From contig NZ_CP041352.1 of NCBI RefSeq assembly GCF_009746125.1, positions 2,030,436 to 2,094,435 of the forward strand: a stretch of 64,000 nt of DNA, written 5' to 3'. The notes beneath the pieces are model-generated. The model saw nothing but the letters and a program-made list of their open reading frames with translations, was not told the origin of the DNA and ran no database searches. Position 1 is the first letter of the stretch. Each line of letters starts with the position of its first letter. A program made the translations under genes and the position numbers. Source of the DNA: Casimicrobium huifangae. GTDB lineage: Bacteria > Pseudomonadota > Gammaproteobacteria > Burkholderiales > Casimicrobiaceae. Of the stretch, positions 38,724 through 48,246 are shown piece by piece.

Positions 38724-39527
38724 ATGAAACTCCATCGCACATTCATCAGGTTCGCGGCCACCGCAATCGTCGTGTGCGGAATGGCGCAACATTCTCCGGG
38801 GTATTCGCAGACAATGGACACATCGCGCACGATCGCCGACAAGGGCATTCGCGTGATACTGGTCGGTGACTCGACGATGGCGACACGCACGGGCTACGGC
38901 GATGCGCTGTGCAAGCGCTTTGTTGCGAGCACCGAGTGCATCAATCTGGCGCGCGGCGGACGCAGCTCGAAGAGCTTTCGCGTCGAAGGATTGTGGGACA
39001 ACATGCTGAAGATTCTTGCCGACAACCAGGCGAGTGCGGCGTCTGGCAATGCGCGCAAGACCTGGGTACTCATCCAGTTCGGCCATAACGATCAGCCCGG
39101 CAAAGCCGAGCGCTCCACCGATCTGGTGACTGAATTTCCGGTCAACATGGCGCGCTATGTCGACGAGGTACGGGCTGCAGGTGGCGAAACGGTGCTGGTG
39201 ACGCCGCTGACACGTCGCAGCTTCAAGGACAGTGTCTTGCAGAATGACTTGCGACCCTGGGCTGAGGCGGTGATACGCGTCGCACGCGAAAGGTCGGTAC
39301 CGGTGATTGACCTTAATGCGAAGAGTTACGCCGCAGTCGCTGCGATGGGTACTGCGGAGGCCGATACGCTGGCCGAAGAGCCGCAGCCGAAAATGCCATT
39401 GCCGGAGGGCGTGAAAAGCCGTTTCGACTACACCCACCTGGGGCCCAAGGGGGCCAGCCTGTTTGCTGACATGATGGCGAGCGAAATTGCTGCGGTGGTC
39501 CCGGCGATGGCGAGGTATTTGCGCTGA
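38724..39527 (+). CDS. rhamnogalacturonan acetylesterase (CE12, GDSL/SGNH hydrolase)
   Basis: A 267-residue secreted esterase. The signal peptide ends around GYSQT (residue 30). SGNH blocks are present: VGDSTMA near residue 47 (nucleophile Ser), NLARGG with the conserved Gly, IQFGHND near residue 114 (Asn), and the Asp/His pair in RFDYTHLGPKG near residue 236. The GDST and FGHND forms match the CE12 family, which removes acetyl groups from rhamnogalacturonan. It would open pectin for the lyases encoded downstream. The reading frame extends upstream across the terminator, but ATG 38724 starts the signal peptide. Confidence 0.88.
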   Translation: MKLHRTFIRFAATAIVVCGMAQHSPGYSQTMDTSRTIADKGIRVILVGDSTMATRTGYGDALCKRFVASTECINLARGGRSSKSFRVEGLWDNMLKILADNQASAASGNARKTWVLIQFGHNDQPGKAERSTDLVTEFPVNMARYVDEVRAAGGETVLVTPLTRRSFKDSVLQNDLRPWAEAVIRVARERSVPVIDLNAKSYAAVAAMGTAEADTLAEEPQPKMPLPEGVKSRFDYTHLGPKGASLFADMMASEIAAVVPAMARYLR

Positions 39528-39549
39528 TCGCTTCCGCTTTCCTGGTTAT

Positions 39550-39667
39550 CAGTTTTGCGCTGTGAGCCTTATTGCAATTGGGCTTAAGGTAATTTTTGGC
39601 AGATAGTCGGCTTTCCAGAAAATAGGTCTGCAGCCCACAATTCAATGGAGTTGAGGCCAAAAAGCTG
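39550..39667. repeat. 118-bp imperfect palindrome, copy 4
   Basis: Begins CAGTTTTGCGCTGTGAGC and ends GGCCAAAAAGCTG. TTGGGCTTAA faces GCAGCCCA (shifted by one base relative to other copies), with ATAGTCGGCT at the centre. It lies between the convergent esterase and pectinesterase genes. Confidence 0.85.
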
Positions 39668-39693
39668 ATGCATATCGGCCGTCGATCCAAGCC

Positions 39694-40866
39694 TTAACGC
39701 GATCCGACCGGCCAGTCGCCCAACACTTCAGCTACCGTGTAGCGCATCGCCTCGCTGTCGCTTAACTGCCGACGCTTGCTGTTGCCGGCCCGTGCCACGC
39801 CGGGGCCGTGGCTGCGGTATTCAAAGAAACGAGAATCTTCCGGATGAAATACGGTACGGGTTGGACCGCTCTTTTGCAGGCCAGTCATTGACCACCAGCC
39901 ATCCTGTGCGATGTGGTCATCCATGAAGCACTCGATGAACACGCTGCTGCCCACCGCGTTCGGGTCGGCGTAACGGCCATCGGGGAAGGTGGCCGCTGGA
40001 TGCCATGGTCGGCCTAACGCGTGCGAGTTGGCGGGCACCAGGGCGCTCTCGCGCAGCAGCTTGCAACGCAGGAAGACGAGGCCGTAGCGGTCGCGCAGTT
40101 GCGTGCTCGGCGCTGTGACATAGCCATGCGGCGCCACGTTGGGCTTGCGGCGCGGGCGGCTCACGATGTCGCAGGCGTCGAACACTGCCTGCCCGGCGCC
40201 GAAGATGAAGTCCACATTGCCGCTGACCAGGCAGTCGCGGAAGTAGCTACGCCCGGCGTCAACGAAGAGCGTGTCCTGATAGCCAGTGATTGACACGTTG
40301 CGCAACTGCGCACGGTCAGATCCTTTCGCCAGCATCAACGCGACGGCCTGCGGGTCGTTGGTGTAGGTGGGGTCGCCCGGATGCTTGGCGTCGTTGGCGA
40401 GGTAGTCATAGCCGTTTTCGATGGTCAGGTTAGTCGCTGCAAAGCCCGGCGCACGAACAATCAGGGTGGCGCAGCCAAACGTGGTCCAGGTGCCGACGCC
40501 GGACGGACGCGTTTGCCCGGAGTAGGCATCAAAGCTGATCACGCAACCAGTGCGACTTTCACCAGTCAGGTGAATATTGGGCTTGGTGATTTCCAGCTTC
40601 TCGCGGTACAGGCCCGGCCGCAAAGTGATGCGCCATGGCGCGTACCAATCTGTGGGCGCGGCATCGAGCGCCTGTTCCAGCGTGCGAAAGTGTGGCAGCC
40701 CAGCGTGTCGTTCGCCCGCCGTGCCTCGGTAAGTTGCATCGACTACCGCGTCTGGCGAGCCGAACTCACGGTGGGTGGCGGCGCCATTCATCGTTGCGCA
40801 GCCGCCGATCGCGACCAAGGGGAGAGTGGCAAGTGTTTCAAGCAGATGACGGCGTCTGGATTGCAT
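39694..40866 (-). CDS. pectin methylesterase (CE8), lipoprotein-type signal
   Basis: A 390-residue pectinesterase. The signal ends in a lipobox-like IGGCAT (Cys 23), so the enzyme is probably membrane-anchored. The parallel beta-helix active site is intact: GYQDTLFV (first Asp) near residue 196, GNVDFIFG (second Asp) near residue 217, and LGRPWHP with the catalytic Arg near residue 289. It de-methylates homogalacturonan so that pectate and oligogalacturonate lyases can act. It is transcribed away from the Tog-like transporter operon and shares the 260-base intergenic region with it, where GntR-type site 3 lies 53 bases upstream of this gene. Confidence 0.92.
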   Translation of the reverse strand: MQSRRRHLLETLATLPLVAIGGCATMNGAATHREFGSPDAVVDATYRGTAGERHAGLPHFRTLEQALDAAPTDWYAPWRITLRPGLYREKLEITKPNIHLTGESRTGCVISFDAYSGQTRPSGVGTWTTFGCATLIVRAPGFAATNLTIENGYDYLANDAKHPGDPTYTNDPQAVALMLAKGSDRAQLRNVSITGYQDTLFVDAGRSYFRDCLVSGNVDFIFGAGQAVFDACDIVSRPRRKPNVAPHGYVTAPSTQLRDRYGLVFLRCKLLRESALVPANSHALGRPWHPAATFPDGRYADPNAVGSSVFIECFMDDHIAQDGWWSMTGLQKSGPTRTVFHPEDSRFFEYRSHGPGVARAGNSKRRQLSDSEAMRYTVAEVLGDWPVGSR

Positions 40867-40918
40867 GGTCGGATGTGGGACAGGAGGTAGGTGTGTACAA
40901 GCAAGGTGAGAAATTAGA

Positions 40919-40937
40919 TGTCAGACATCCTATGAGC
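40919..40937. promoter_or_regulatory. GntR-type operator, site 3 (pectinesterase / Tog-like operon)
   Basis: TGTCAGACATCCTATGAGC fits the shared pattern TGTATGAYRTCTTAT with three mismatches. It is 53 bases upstream of the pectinesterase start and 190 bases upstream of the first transporter gene, so it could control either or both. Confidence 0.55.
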
Positions 40938-41126
40938 ATGATACACTGCCTCGCGTCGCGTCAAAAAAGCAGCAGAAGACGAGGATGCGGCCTCAGAGAC
41001 TGGAAAAGGAAGGAACACGCGTGCAACAAAGGCGACCGGCCAGCGGCCCCGGTACATTGACGAGCCTGGAGGCGCAAGCGGCCGGGCGGGCGCAACCCCG
41101 ACGCACGCGCGAACAGGGGTTCACTC

Positions 41127-42011
41127 ATGTATGAGAACCGCAAGCTGGGCTTCATGTACGTGCTGCCGTTCGTCATCGGCGTCGCGCTGTTCAAGCTCTT
41201 CCCGTTCGTGATGTCCTTCGCGCTGTCGTTCACGCAGTACGACCTGATCGAGCCACCCAAGTACATCGGCGTCGAGAACTACCGCGAGATGTTCACGACC
41301 GACAAGCTGTTCCCGAAGTCGCTGGGCGTCACGCTGATGTTCGTCGCGCTGACCGTGCCGCTGCGCCTCGCGGCGGCGCTGTTCGTCGCGCAGATCCTCA
41401 ACTTCAAGCTGCGCGGCATCAACTTCTTCCGCTCGGCGTTCTATCTGCCGTCGATCCTGGGCGGCTCGATCGCCGTGAGCATCCTGTGGCGCTTCATCTT
41501 CTCGCGCAACGGACTGATCAACCAGGCGTTGATCGCGCTGGGCTTCGATCCGATCCTGTGGCTCGCTGACGAGCAGTATTCGCTGTGGACCATTGTGCTG
41601 CTCAACGTCTGGCAGTTCGGCTCGTCAATGGTGATCTTCCTCGCCGCGCTGCAGAACGTGCCGCAGTCGCTGTACGAGGCCGCCGCGATGGACGGTGCCG
41701 GCAAGGGGACCGTGTTCTTCCGCATCACGGTGCCGCTGATCACGCCGGTGATCTTCTTCAATCTGATCATGCAGACGGTGCACGCGTTTCAGGAATTCAA
41801 CGGGCCGTACATGGTCACCGAGGGCGGGCCGCTGCATTCGACCTATCTGCTGTCGCTCTACATCTACGAGCAGAGCTTCAAGCTGTTCAATCTGGGCTAC
41901 GGCACGGCGCTGTCGTGGGTGCTGTTCGCACTGGTCGCGGTGCTGAGCGCCGTCGCGTTTTACTCGTCGAAGTACTGGGTGTACTACGCCGGTGAGAAAG
42001 AGGGCAAATAA
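41127..42011 (+). CDS. togM: carbohydrate ABC transporter permease (MalF/TogM-like)
   Basis: A 294-residue permease with six membrane helices. The EAA loop reads YEAAAMDGAGKGTVFFRITVPLITPV near residue 178. It belongs to the CUT1 sugar-transporter group. With the next three genes it forms a complete importer arranged permease-permease-ATPase-binding protein, the order of TogMNAB in pectinolytic enterobacteria, and oligogalacturonate lyase follows. Substrate therefore inferred to be oligogalacturonides; other CUT1 sugars are possible. No strong Shine-Dalgarno sequence precedes the ATG (CAGGGG only). Confidence 0.85.
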   Translation: MYENRKLGFMYVLPFVIGVALFKLFPFVMSFALSFTQYDLIEPPKYIGVENYREMFTTDKLFPKSLGVTLMFVALTVPLRLAAALFVAQILNFKLRGINFFRSAFYLPSILGGSIAVSILWRFIFSRNGLINQALIALGFDPILWLADEQYSLWTIVLLNVWQFGSSMVIFLAALQNVPQSLYEAAAMDGAGKGTVFFRITVPLITPVIFFNLIMQTVHAFQEFNGPYMVTEGGPLHSTYLLSLYIYEQSFKLFNLGYGTALSWVLFALVAVLSAVAFYSSKYWVYYAGEKEGK

Positions 42012-42914
42012 ATGAGCGGCGCCTCCAATCCGGTTGTGAACGACACCAGCGACATCGTGGTCGACGGCTACCAGCTGCGTCGCGAGCGCATCAACATGAT
42101 CGTGCGCTACACGCTGCTGATCGCGGTGGGACTGCTGATGCTGTACCCGTTGATCTGGCTGATAGGTGCCTCGTTCAAGAGCAACGCCGAGATCTTCACC
42201 GAGGTCGGCTTCTGGCCGTCGAGCTTCGACATCACGCCGTACGTCAAGGGCTGGAAGACCAGCACCGAATACACCTTCACGCGCTATTTCGCCAACTCGT
42301 TCCTGATCGTGATTCCGCGCATCATCGTGACGGTGATCTCCTGCGTGCTGGTTGCCTACGCCTTCGCGCGCTTCGATTTCTTCGGCAAGAAGGTGCTGTT
42401 CGCGATCATGGTCGCGACCATGATGCTGCCGCAGATCGTGCTGCGCATTCCGCAGTACATCATGTTCCAGCAGTTCGACATGATCGACTCCTACGCGCCG
42501 CTGATCCTGCCCTCAGCCTTCGCGACCGATACTTTCTTCGTGTTCATGCTGGTGCAGTTCCTGCGCGGCATTCCGCGCGACATGGAAGAGGCCGCGCAGA
42601 TGGACGGTTGCAACTCGCTGCAGATGCTCTGGTACATCATCGTGCCGCTGCTGAAGCCCGCGATCATCTCGGTCATCGTGTTCCAGTTCATCTGGACCAT
42701 GAACGACTTCATCGGCCCGCTGATCTACCTGTCGAGCGTCGAGAAGTATCCGGTCTCGCTGGCGCTCAAGCTGAGCATAGGCGCGACGGAAGAGGTCGAA
42801 TGGAACAGCGTCATCGCCATCTCGGTACTCGCGCTGGTGCCCTCGGTGGCGGTGTTCTTCGCCGCGCAGAAGCACTTCGTCGACGGCGTCGCAAGCACCG
42901 GCCTCAAGGGCTAG
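42012..42914 (+). CDS. togN: carbohydrate ABC transporter permease (MalG/TogN-like)
   Basis: A 300-residue permease with six membrane helices. The EAA loop is EEAAQMDGCNSLQMLWYIIVPLLKPA near residue 196. The ATG directly follows the TAA of the preceding permease, so the pair is co-translated. It forms the second half of the membrane channel. The cytoplasmic N-terminal 30 residues are charged and precede the first helix. Confidence 0.88.
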   Translation: MSGASNPVVNDTSDIVVDGYQLRRERINMIVRYTLLIAVGLLMLYPLIWLIGASFKSNAEIFTEVGFWPSSFDITPYVKGWKTSTEYTFTRYFANSFLIVIPRIIVTVISCVLVAYAFARFDFFGKKVLFAIMVATMMLPQIVLRIPQYIMFQQFDMIDSYAPLILPSAFATDTFFVFMLVQFLRGIPRDMEEAAQMDGCNSLQMLWYIIVPLLKPAIISVIVFQFIWTMNDFIGPLIYLSSVEKYPVSLALKLSIGATEEVEWNSVIAISVLALVPSVAVFFAAQKHFVDGVASTGLKG

Positions 42915-42935
42915 CAAAGTTTACGGAACGAGCAC

Positions 42936-44063
<1,128 letters not shown>

Positions 44064-44091
44064 AACCGGCCGCATGACCACAGGAGTCCGC

Positions 44092-45390
44092 ATGAAGTTT
44101 TCCATCCGCACCTTGAGCGCTTCGCTCTTCTGCTTCGGTCTCACCGGCACCTTCGCGGCGAGCGCCTCCGCGCAGGAATTGCGCTTCTCGTGGTGGGGCG
44201 GGGGCGAGCGGCACGAAGCCATGCTCAAGGCCGCGCGCCTGTTCGAGGCCAAGAACCCCGGCGTCAAGATCAAGGCCGAGTACTCGGGCTTTCAGGGCTA
44301 TCAGGAACGGCTGTCGACGCAGATCGCGGGCCGCAACGAGCCCGACGTGATGCAGGTCAACTGGGCCTGGCTGTCCGCCTTCTCGAAGAACGGCGAGGGC
44401 TTCTACGACCTGCGCAAGGCCGGCGCCGCCGTCAAGACCAGCGAGTTCAGCGAGCACGACCTCGCATTGACCACCATCAACGGCAAGCTCAATGCGCTGC
44501 CGGTCGGCTTCACGGCGCGCATCTTCTACTGGAACAAGGCCGTCCTCGACAAGGCCGGCGTCGCTATGCCCAAGACCTGGGACGACCTGTTCACCGCGGG
44601 CAAGGCATTCCGCGCCAAGGTCGGCGACAAGGGCTATCTGCTCGATGGCAATCTGTACGACTTGATCCTGGTGAGCCACGCCTACGCGTATCAGAAGCAC
44701 GGCACGCCGTGGATCGATGCCAGGACGGGCAAGGTCGCAATGAGCGCGGCGGCCCTGAAAGACTGGGTGGCGTTCTACAAGCGCCTGCAGGACGAAAACG
44801 TCGCGACACCGCTGCCGTATCGCGCGAGTCTCGGCGGCGTCGAAAAGCCCGTCGAGCAGCAGCCCGACTGGGTCGCCGGCAACTGGGGCGGTGTCTACAC
44901 CTGGGACTCGACGGTGCGCGTGTTTGGCAGCACGCTGCCAGGCAAGGGCAAGGAGCTCGAGGTCGGCGACTTCCTGACGCTGCCGGGCGCCAAAAACAGC
45001 GGCATGTTCGGCCGCCCGGTGCACGTCTACGCAGTGTCGAAGCGCAGCAAGCAGCCCGAGCTCGCCGCGAAGTTCGCGAGCTTCATGCTGACCGATCCCG
45101 AGGCGATCCGCATTCTCGACGTTACGCGAGGCATTCCAGCGTCGGCCATCGCGTTCCAGATCCTGCAGAAGGAAGACCGCCTGCGGCCGATCGAGGTCAA
45201 GGCGTATGCGCGCATCTCGACGCAGCAGAAGTCGAACGCGATCACGCCGCCCGCGCCGCAGTTCGAGCATCCGCGTGTGCAGAAGTTTGTGCGTGAAGTG
45301 TTCGAGGCGGTTGGCTACGGCAAGATGACGCCGGATGAAGCCGCAAAACAATTGAATGAGCAGGGTTCAACCATCCTGAACCGCCTGTAG
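44092..45390 (+). CDS. togB: sugar ABC transporter substrate-binding protein (TogB-like)
   Basis: A 432-residue extracellular solute-binding protein (family 1). Signal peptide cut after ASASAQ (about residue 27), then ELRFSWWGGGERHEAMLKA, the typical family start, and VMQVNWAWLSAFSKNGEG. CAGGAG lies 5 bases before the ATG. It is the last gene of the Tog-like set and would deliver oligogalacturonides or related oligomers to the permeases. The frame is open upstream inside the ATPase gene but only the part from ATG 44092 is family sequence. Confidence 0.9.
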   Translation: MKFSIRTLSASLFCFGLTGTFAASASAQELRFSWWGGGERHEAMLKAARLFEAKNPGVKIKAEYSGFQGYQERLSTQIAGRNEPDVMQVNWAWLSAFSKNGEGFYDLRKAGAAVKTSEFSEHDLALTTINGKLNALPVGFTARIFYWNKAVLDKAGVAMPKTWDDLFTAGKAFRAKVGDKGYLLDGNLYDLILVSHAYAYQKHGTPWIDARTGKVAMSAAALKDWVAFYKRLQDENVATPLPYRASLGGVEKPVEQQPDWVAGNWGGVYTWDSTVRVFGSTLPGKGKELEVGDFLTLPGAKNSGMFGRPVHVYAVSKRSKQPELAAKFASFMLTDPEAIRILDVTRGIPASAIAFQILQKEDRLRPIEVKAYARISTQQKSNAITPPAPQFEHPRVQKFVREVFEAVGYGKMTPDEAAKQLNEQGSTILNRL

Positions 45391-45399
45391 TCACACGGA

Positions 45400-45494
45400 T
45401 GCAGGGTGGGCAATTCGTTGCCCGCCAACCGCGAACTGCGCGAACTGAAGTCTGCGATTGCATGACACCGCGTGGGCAGAGCCCACCCTACGCA
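45400..45494. repeat. hairpin element with GTGGGC/GCCCACCCTACGC arms
   Basis: Outer arms TGCAGGGTGGGC (45400-45411) and GCCCACCCTACGCA (45481-45494) are inverted. Inside are small stems GGGCAA-TTCG-TTGCCC and GTGGGC-AGA-GCCCAC. It shares its core words with the hairpin at 13977-13996 and lies between the transporter operon and oligogalacturonate lyase; it might reduce read-through. Confidence 0.65.
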
Positions 45495-45516
45495 ATAAAC
45501 GAACCGCGTCACGACC

Positions 45517-46668
45517 ATGCCAAAACACACCGTTCACAACCTGAAATTCCGCACTTACGCCGATCGTGATACAGGTGCCACCGTCACCCAGCTGACGCCG
45601 CCCGAAGTGGTCTGCCATCGCAACTACTTCTATCAAAAGTGTTTCAGCAACGACGGCTCACAGCTTCTGTTCGCGGGTGAGTTTGACGGGCGCCGCAACT
45701 ACTTCATGCTCGACTTTGCGGCAAAGACGGCGCGGCAACTCACCCAGGGTGACGGCGAAAACGCGTTCGGCGGCTTCCTGAGTCCGGACGACAAACTGCT
45801 CTACATGGTGCGCGGCGGCCGCTCGCTGATCCGCGTGCATCTCGATACGCTGGCGGAGGACGTCGTCTACACCTCACCACCCGACTGGGTCAGCTATGGC
45901 ACTTGGGTCGCCAACAGCGCCTGCACCAAGCTCGTGGGCATAGAGATCGCCAAGGACGACTGGTTTCCGTTGTCGGACTGGACCAAGTTCCGCGAGATGT
46001 TCCTCAACAAGCCGCGCTGCCGTCTGATCCGCATCGATCTTGCGAGTGGCGAGCGTACGGTGATTCACGAGGAAAAGCTCTGGCTGGGTCATCCACTGTA
46101 TCGTCCCGGCGACGACAATACGGTCGCGTTTTGCCACGAGGGCCCGCACGACATGATTGATGCCCGCATGTGGTTCATCAATGAAGACGGCAGCAATATT
46201 CGCTGCGGCAAGCCGCACGACCAGGGCGAGAGCTGCACGCACGAGTTCTTCGTGCCCGATGGCTCGAAGATGATCTATGTCTCGTACAAGGAAGGCGACC
46301 CCAACCGCTACATCCGTTCGCTCGACCCGGCGACGTTACGCGATGATCTGATCATCACCATGCCGCCGTGCTCGCATCTGATGAGCAACCATACCGGCAC
46401 GCTGATCGTAGGTGACGGCTGCGATACACCGATGGATGTGCAGAACAAGGAAGCCCATACGCTGGAGCCCGACCCCTATCTGCATGTATTCGATGTGAAC
46501 ACCAGGACCGACCGCAAGGTGGCGCGCCACGACACGTCGTGGGCGGTGGTCAAGGGCGACCGCCAGTTGACGCATCCGCACCCCTCGTTCAGTCCGGACG
46601 AGAAGTCGGTGCTGTACTCATCGGACTGCAATGGCAACACGGCGCTGTTTCTGGCGTCCGTTCAGTAA
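45517..46668 (+). CDS. ogl: oligogalacturonate lyase (PL22)
   Basis: A 383-residue protein without signal peptide, close to the 388 residues of Ogl. It is a seven-bladed propeller lyase; the Mn-binding set is visible in CSHLMSNHTG near residue 289 and QLTHPHPSFSPDE near residue 349, including the conserved Gln and two His. GHPLYRPGD and DARMWFINEDG are also typical. In the cytoplasm it cleaves digalacturonate and its unsaturated form to monomers, including 5-keto-4-deoxyuronate. KduI and KduD, which use that product, are not in this window. Confidence 0.93.
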   Translation: MPKHTVHNLKFRTYADRDTGATVTQLTPPEVVCHRNYFYQKCFSNDGSQLLFAGEFDGRRNYFMLDFAAKTARQLTQGDGENAFGGFLSPDDKLLYMVRGGRSLIRVHLDTLAEDVVYTSPPDWVSYGTWVANSACTKLVGIEIAKDDWFPLSDWTKFREMFLNKPRCRLIRIDLASGERTVIHEEKLWLGHPLYRPGDDNTVAFCHEGPHDMIDARMWFINEDGSNIRCGKPHDQGESCTHEFFVPDGSKMIYVSYKEGDPNRYIRSLDPATLRDDLIITMPPCSHLMSNHTGTLIVGDGCDTPMDVQNKEAHTLEPDPYLHVFDVNTRTDRKVARHDTSWAVVKGDRQLTHPHPSFSPDEKSVLYSSDCNGNTALFLASVQ

Positions 46669-46676
46669 CCAGCATC

Positions 46677-48029
46677 ATGCGCAGTGACGTGTGCGGTGCG
46701 ACGGCGTGCCTGCTGATCGCCACGCTGATCGTTGCTGGCTGCGGCACGGCACCCGGCAGGCCAACGGCGCCCGCCGCCACCAGTACATCGGCGTCGAGGC
46801 TAACCTCGATGTCTACCGATCAGGGCTGGGCGGGGCTTGACGGGCCGGTGACCGGTGGTGCCGAGGCAAGAGCAGAGCACATCTACCGCGTACGCAACCG
46901 TGCCGAGCTGGTGGCTGCGTTGTCCGGTGGTGGATCGCGGCACTCGCGTGATACACCGAAGGTCGTTTACGTCGAAGGCAACATCGACCTCAGCGTTGAT
47001 GCGCAGAACCGGCCGCTGACCGAAGCCGACTATCGAGACGCCGAATTCAGCTGGGACGCGTACGCCAAGGCCTACGAGCCGGTGACCTGGGGCAAGACCG
47101 CGCCCAGCGGCCCGCAGGAAGCCGCGCGCAGGCGTTCTGCCGAGCGGCAGGCGGCGGTGGTGGTGATCCCGGTGGGCTCCAACACCAGCCTGATCGGCGT
47201 CGGCCGCGATGCAATGATCAAACATGGCAACCTGATGGTGCGCGATGCGCATAACGTGATCATTCGCAACATCACCTTCGAGGACGCCTACGACTACTTT
47301 CCGGCGTGGGACCCGAAGGACAACGCCAACGGCGAGTGGAATGCGGAATACGACAACGTCACGCTGGTCAATGCGCGACGGGTATGGATTGACCGTTGCA
47401 CTTTCAGCGACGGTGCACGGCCGGATCGCATCAATCGCTCGCTGTTCGGCCGCCCGATGCAGTTTCACGACGGCCTGCTCGACATCATCCGTGGATCCGA
47501 CCTGGTCACCGTCTCCTACAACCACTTCAAAAATCACGACAAGGGTCTGCTGATCGGCAATAGCGACAGCCGCGCCGATGACGAAGGCAAGCTGCGGGTG
47601 ACGATGCATCACAACTGGTTTGAGGATGTGAAGGAACGCTCGCCGCGCGTGCGCTACGGTCGGGTGCATCTCTACAACAACCTCTACAGCGCCAGTCCCG
47701 GTGCCGACTACCCCTACGGCTATTCGATCGGCGTCGGCTTCAAGTCGCGCATCATCGCGGAAGACAACGTGTTCGCGCTGCCGCAGCGGGCAAACCTGAC
47801 GCCGTTCAAATTGTGGCGGGGTGAACGCATCGGGGCGTCCGGCAATCGCTGGGCGGACGCCATCGCCGGGCCGGATGTGGACGCGGTGGCGCTGTTGCAG
47901 CGGCAATCTGCCAGCGCGTCCATCATTGCAGAGCCGGGCTGGGTGGTGCCGTACGGCTACGCCCGTGATGCGGTAGTTGATGTCGCGGCAAAGGTGCGCG
48001 CTGGCGCAGGGGCAGCACGTCAACCGTAA
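46677..48029 (+). CDS. pectate lyase family 1 (PL1), lipoprotein
   Basis: A 450-residue secreted lyase. The signal has a lipobox LIVAGCG with Cys 22, so membrane anchoring is likely. The beta-helix active site shows the calcium stretch EYDNVTLVNARRVWIDRCTF near residue 225, DGLLDIIRGSDLVTVSYNHF near residue 266, and RSPRVRYG near residue 322, which is the RxPxxR motif with the catalytic Arg. An insertion around residues 100-160 is longer than in enterobacterial Pel proteins. It starts 8 bases after ogl, so it belongs to the same transcription unit, and its product feeds the transporters and Ogl. Confidence 0.92.
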   Translation: MRSDVCGATACLLIATLIVAGCGTAPGRPTAPAATSTSASRLTSMSTDQGWAGLDGPVTGGAEARAEHIYRVRNRAELVAALSGGGSRHSRDTPKVVYVEGNIDLSVDAQNRPLTEADYRDAEFSWDAYAKAYEPVTWGKTAPSGPQEAARRRSAERQAAVVVIPVGSNTSLIGVGRDAMIKHGNLMVRDAHNVIIRNITFEDAYDYFPAWDPKDNANGEWNAEYDNVTLVNARRVWIDRCTFSDGARPDRINRSLFGRPMQFHDGLLDIIRGSDLVTVSYNHFKNHDKGLLIGNSDSRADDEGKLRVTMHHNWFEDVKERSPRVRYGRVHLYNNLYSASPGADYPYGYSIGVGFKSRIIAEDNVFALPQRANLTPFKLWRGERIGASGNRWADAIAGPDVDAVALLQRQSASASIIAEPGWVVPYGYARDAVVDVAAKVRAGAGAARQP

Positions 48030-48114
48030 CACTTGGGCGGGGTGGCCGGTCGCGCTGGCACCGTCAGCACAAGAAGAGCACGGCTTTCAGAATCCGATGT
48101 GTCTGATGATACGA

Positions 48115-48133
48115 CGTAGGACATCTTATGATA
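48115..48133. promoter_or_regulatory. GntR-type operator, site 4 (orphan DctP gene)
   Basis: CGTAGGACATCTTATGATA matches the shared pattern over GACATCTTAT, the same core as site 5. It is 115 bases upstream of the DctP start in a 217-base gap that has no other recognisable feature. Confidence 0.6.
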
Positions 48134-48246
48134 TGTTCCGACTGTGCGGTCGCGCCGCGATCCCCGAGGCGCTGCCGCACAACCGCAGCATCCGGCCACA
48201 ACAACACAAATTCGGGTAACCGCTGCGGACAAACAGGAGGTTCGTC

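Noticed and set aside
40867-41126. KdgR-type (IclR) operator of enterobacterial pectin genes
   Set aside because: No sequence resembling the AAT-GAAAC-GTTTC-ATT palindrome was seen, and no IclR gene is present; the repeated GAYRTC sites fit a GntR regulator better.
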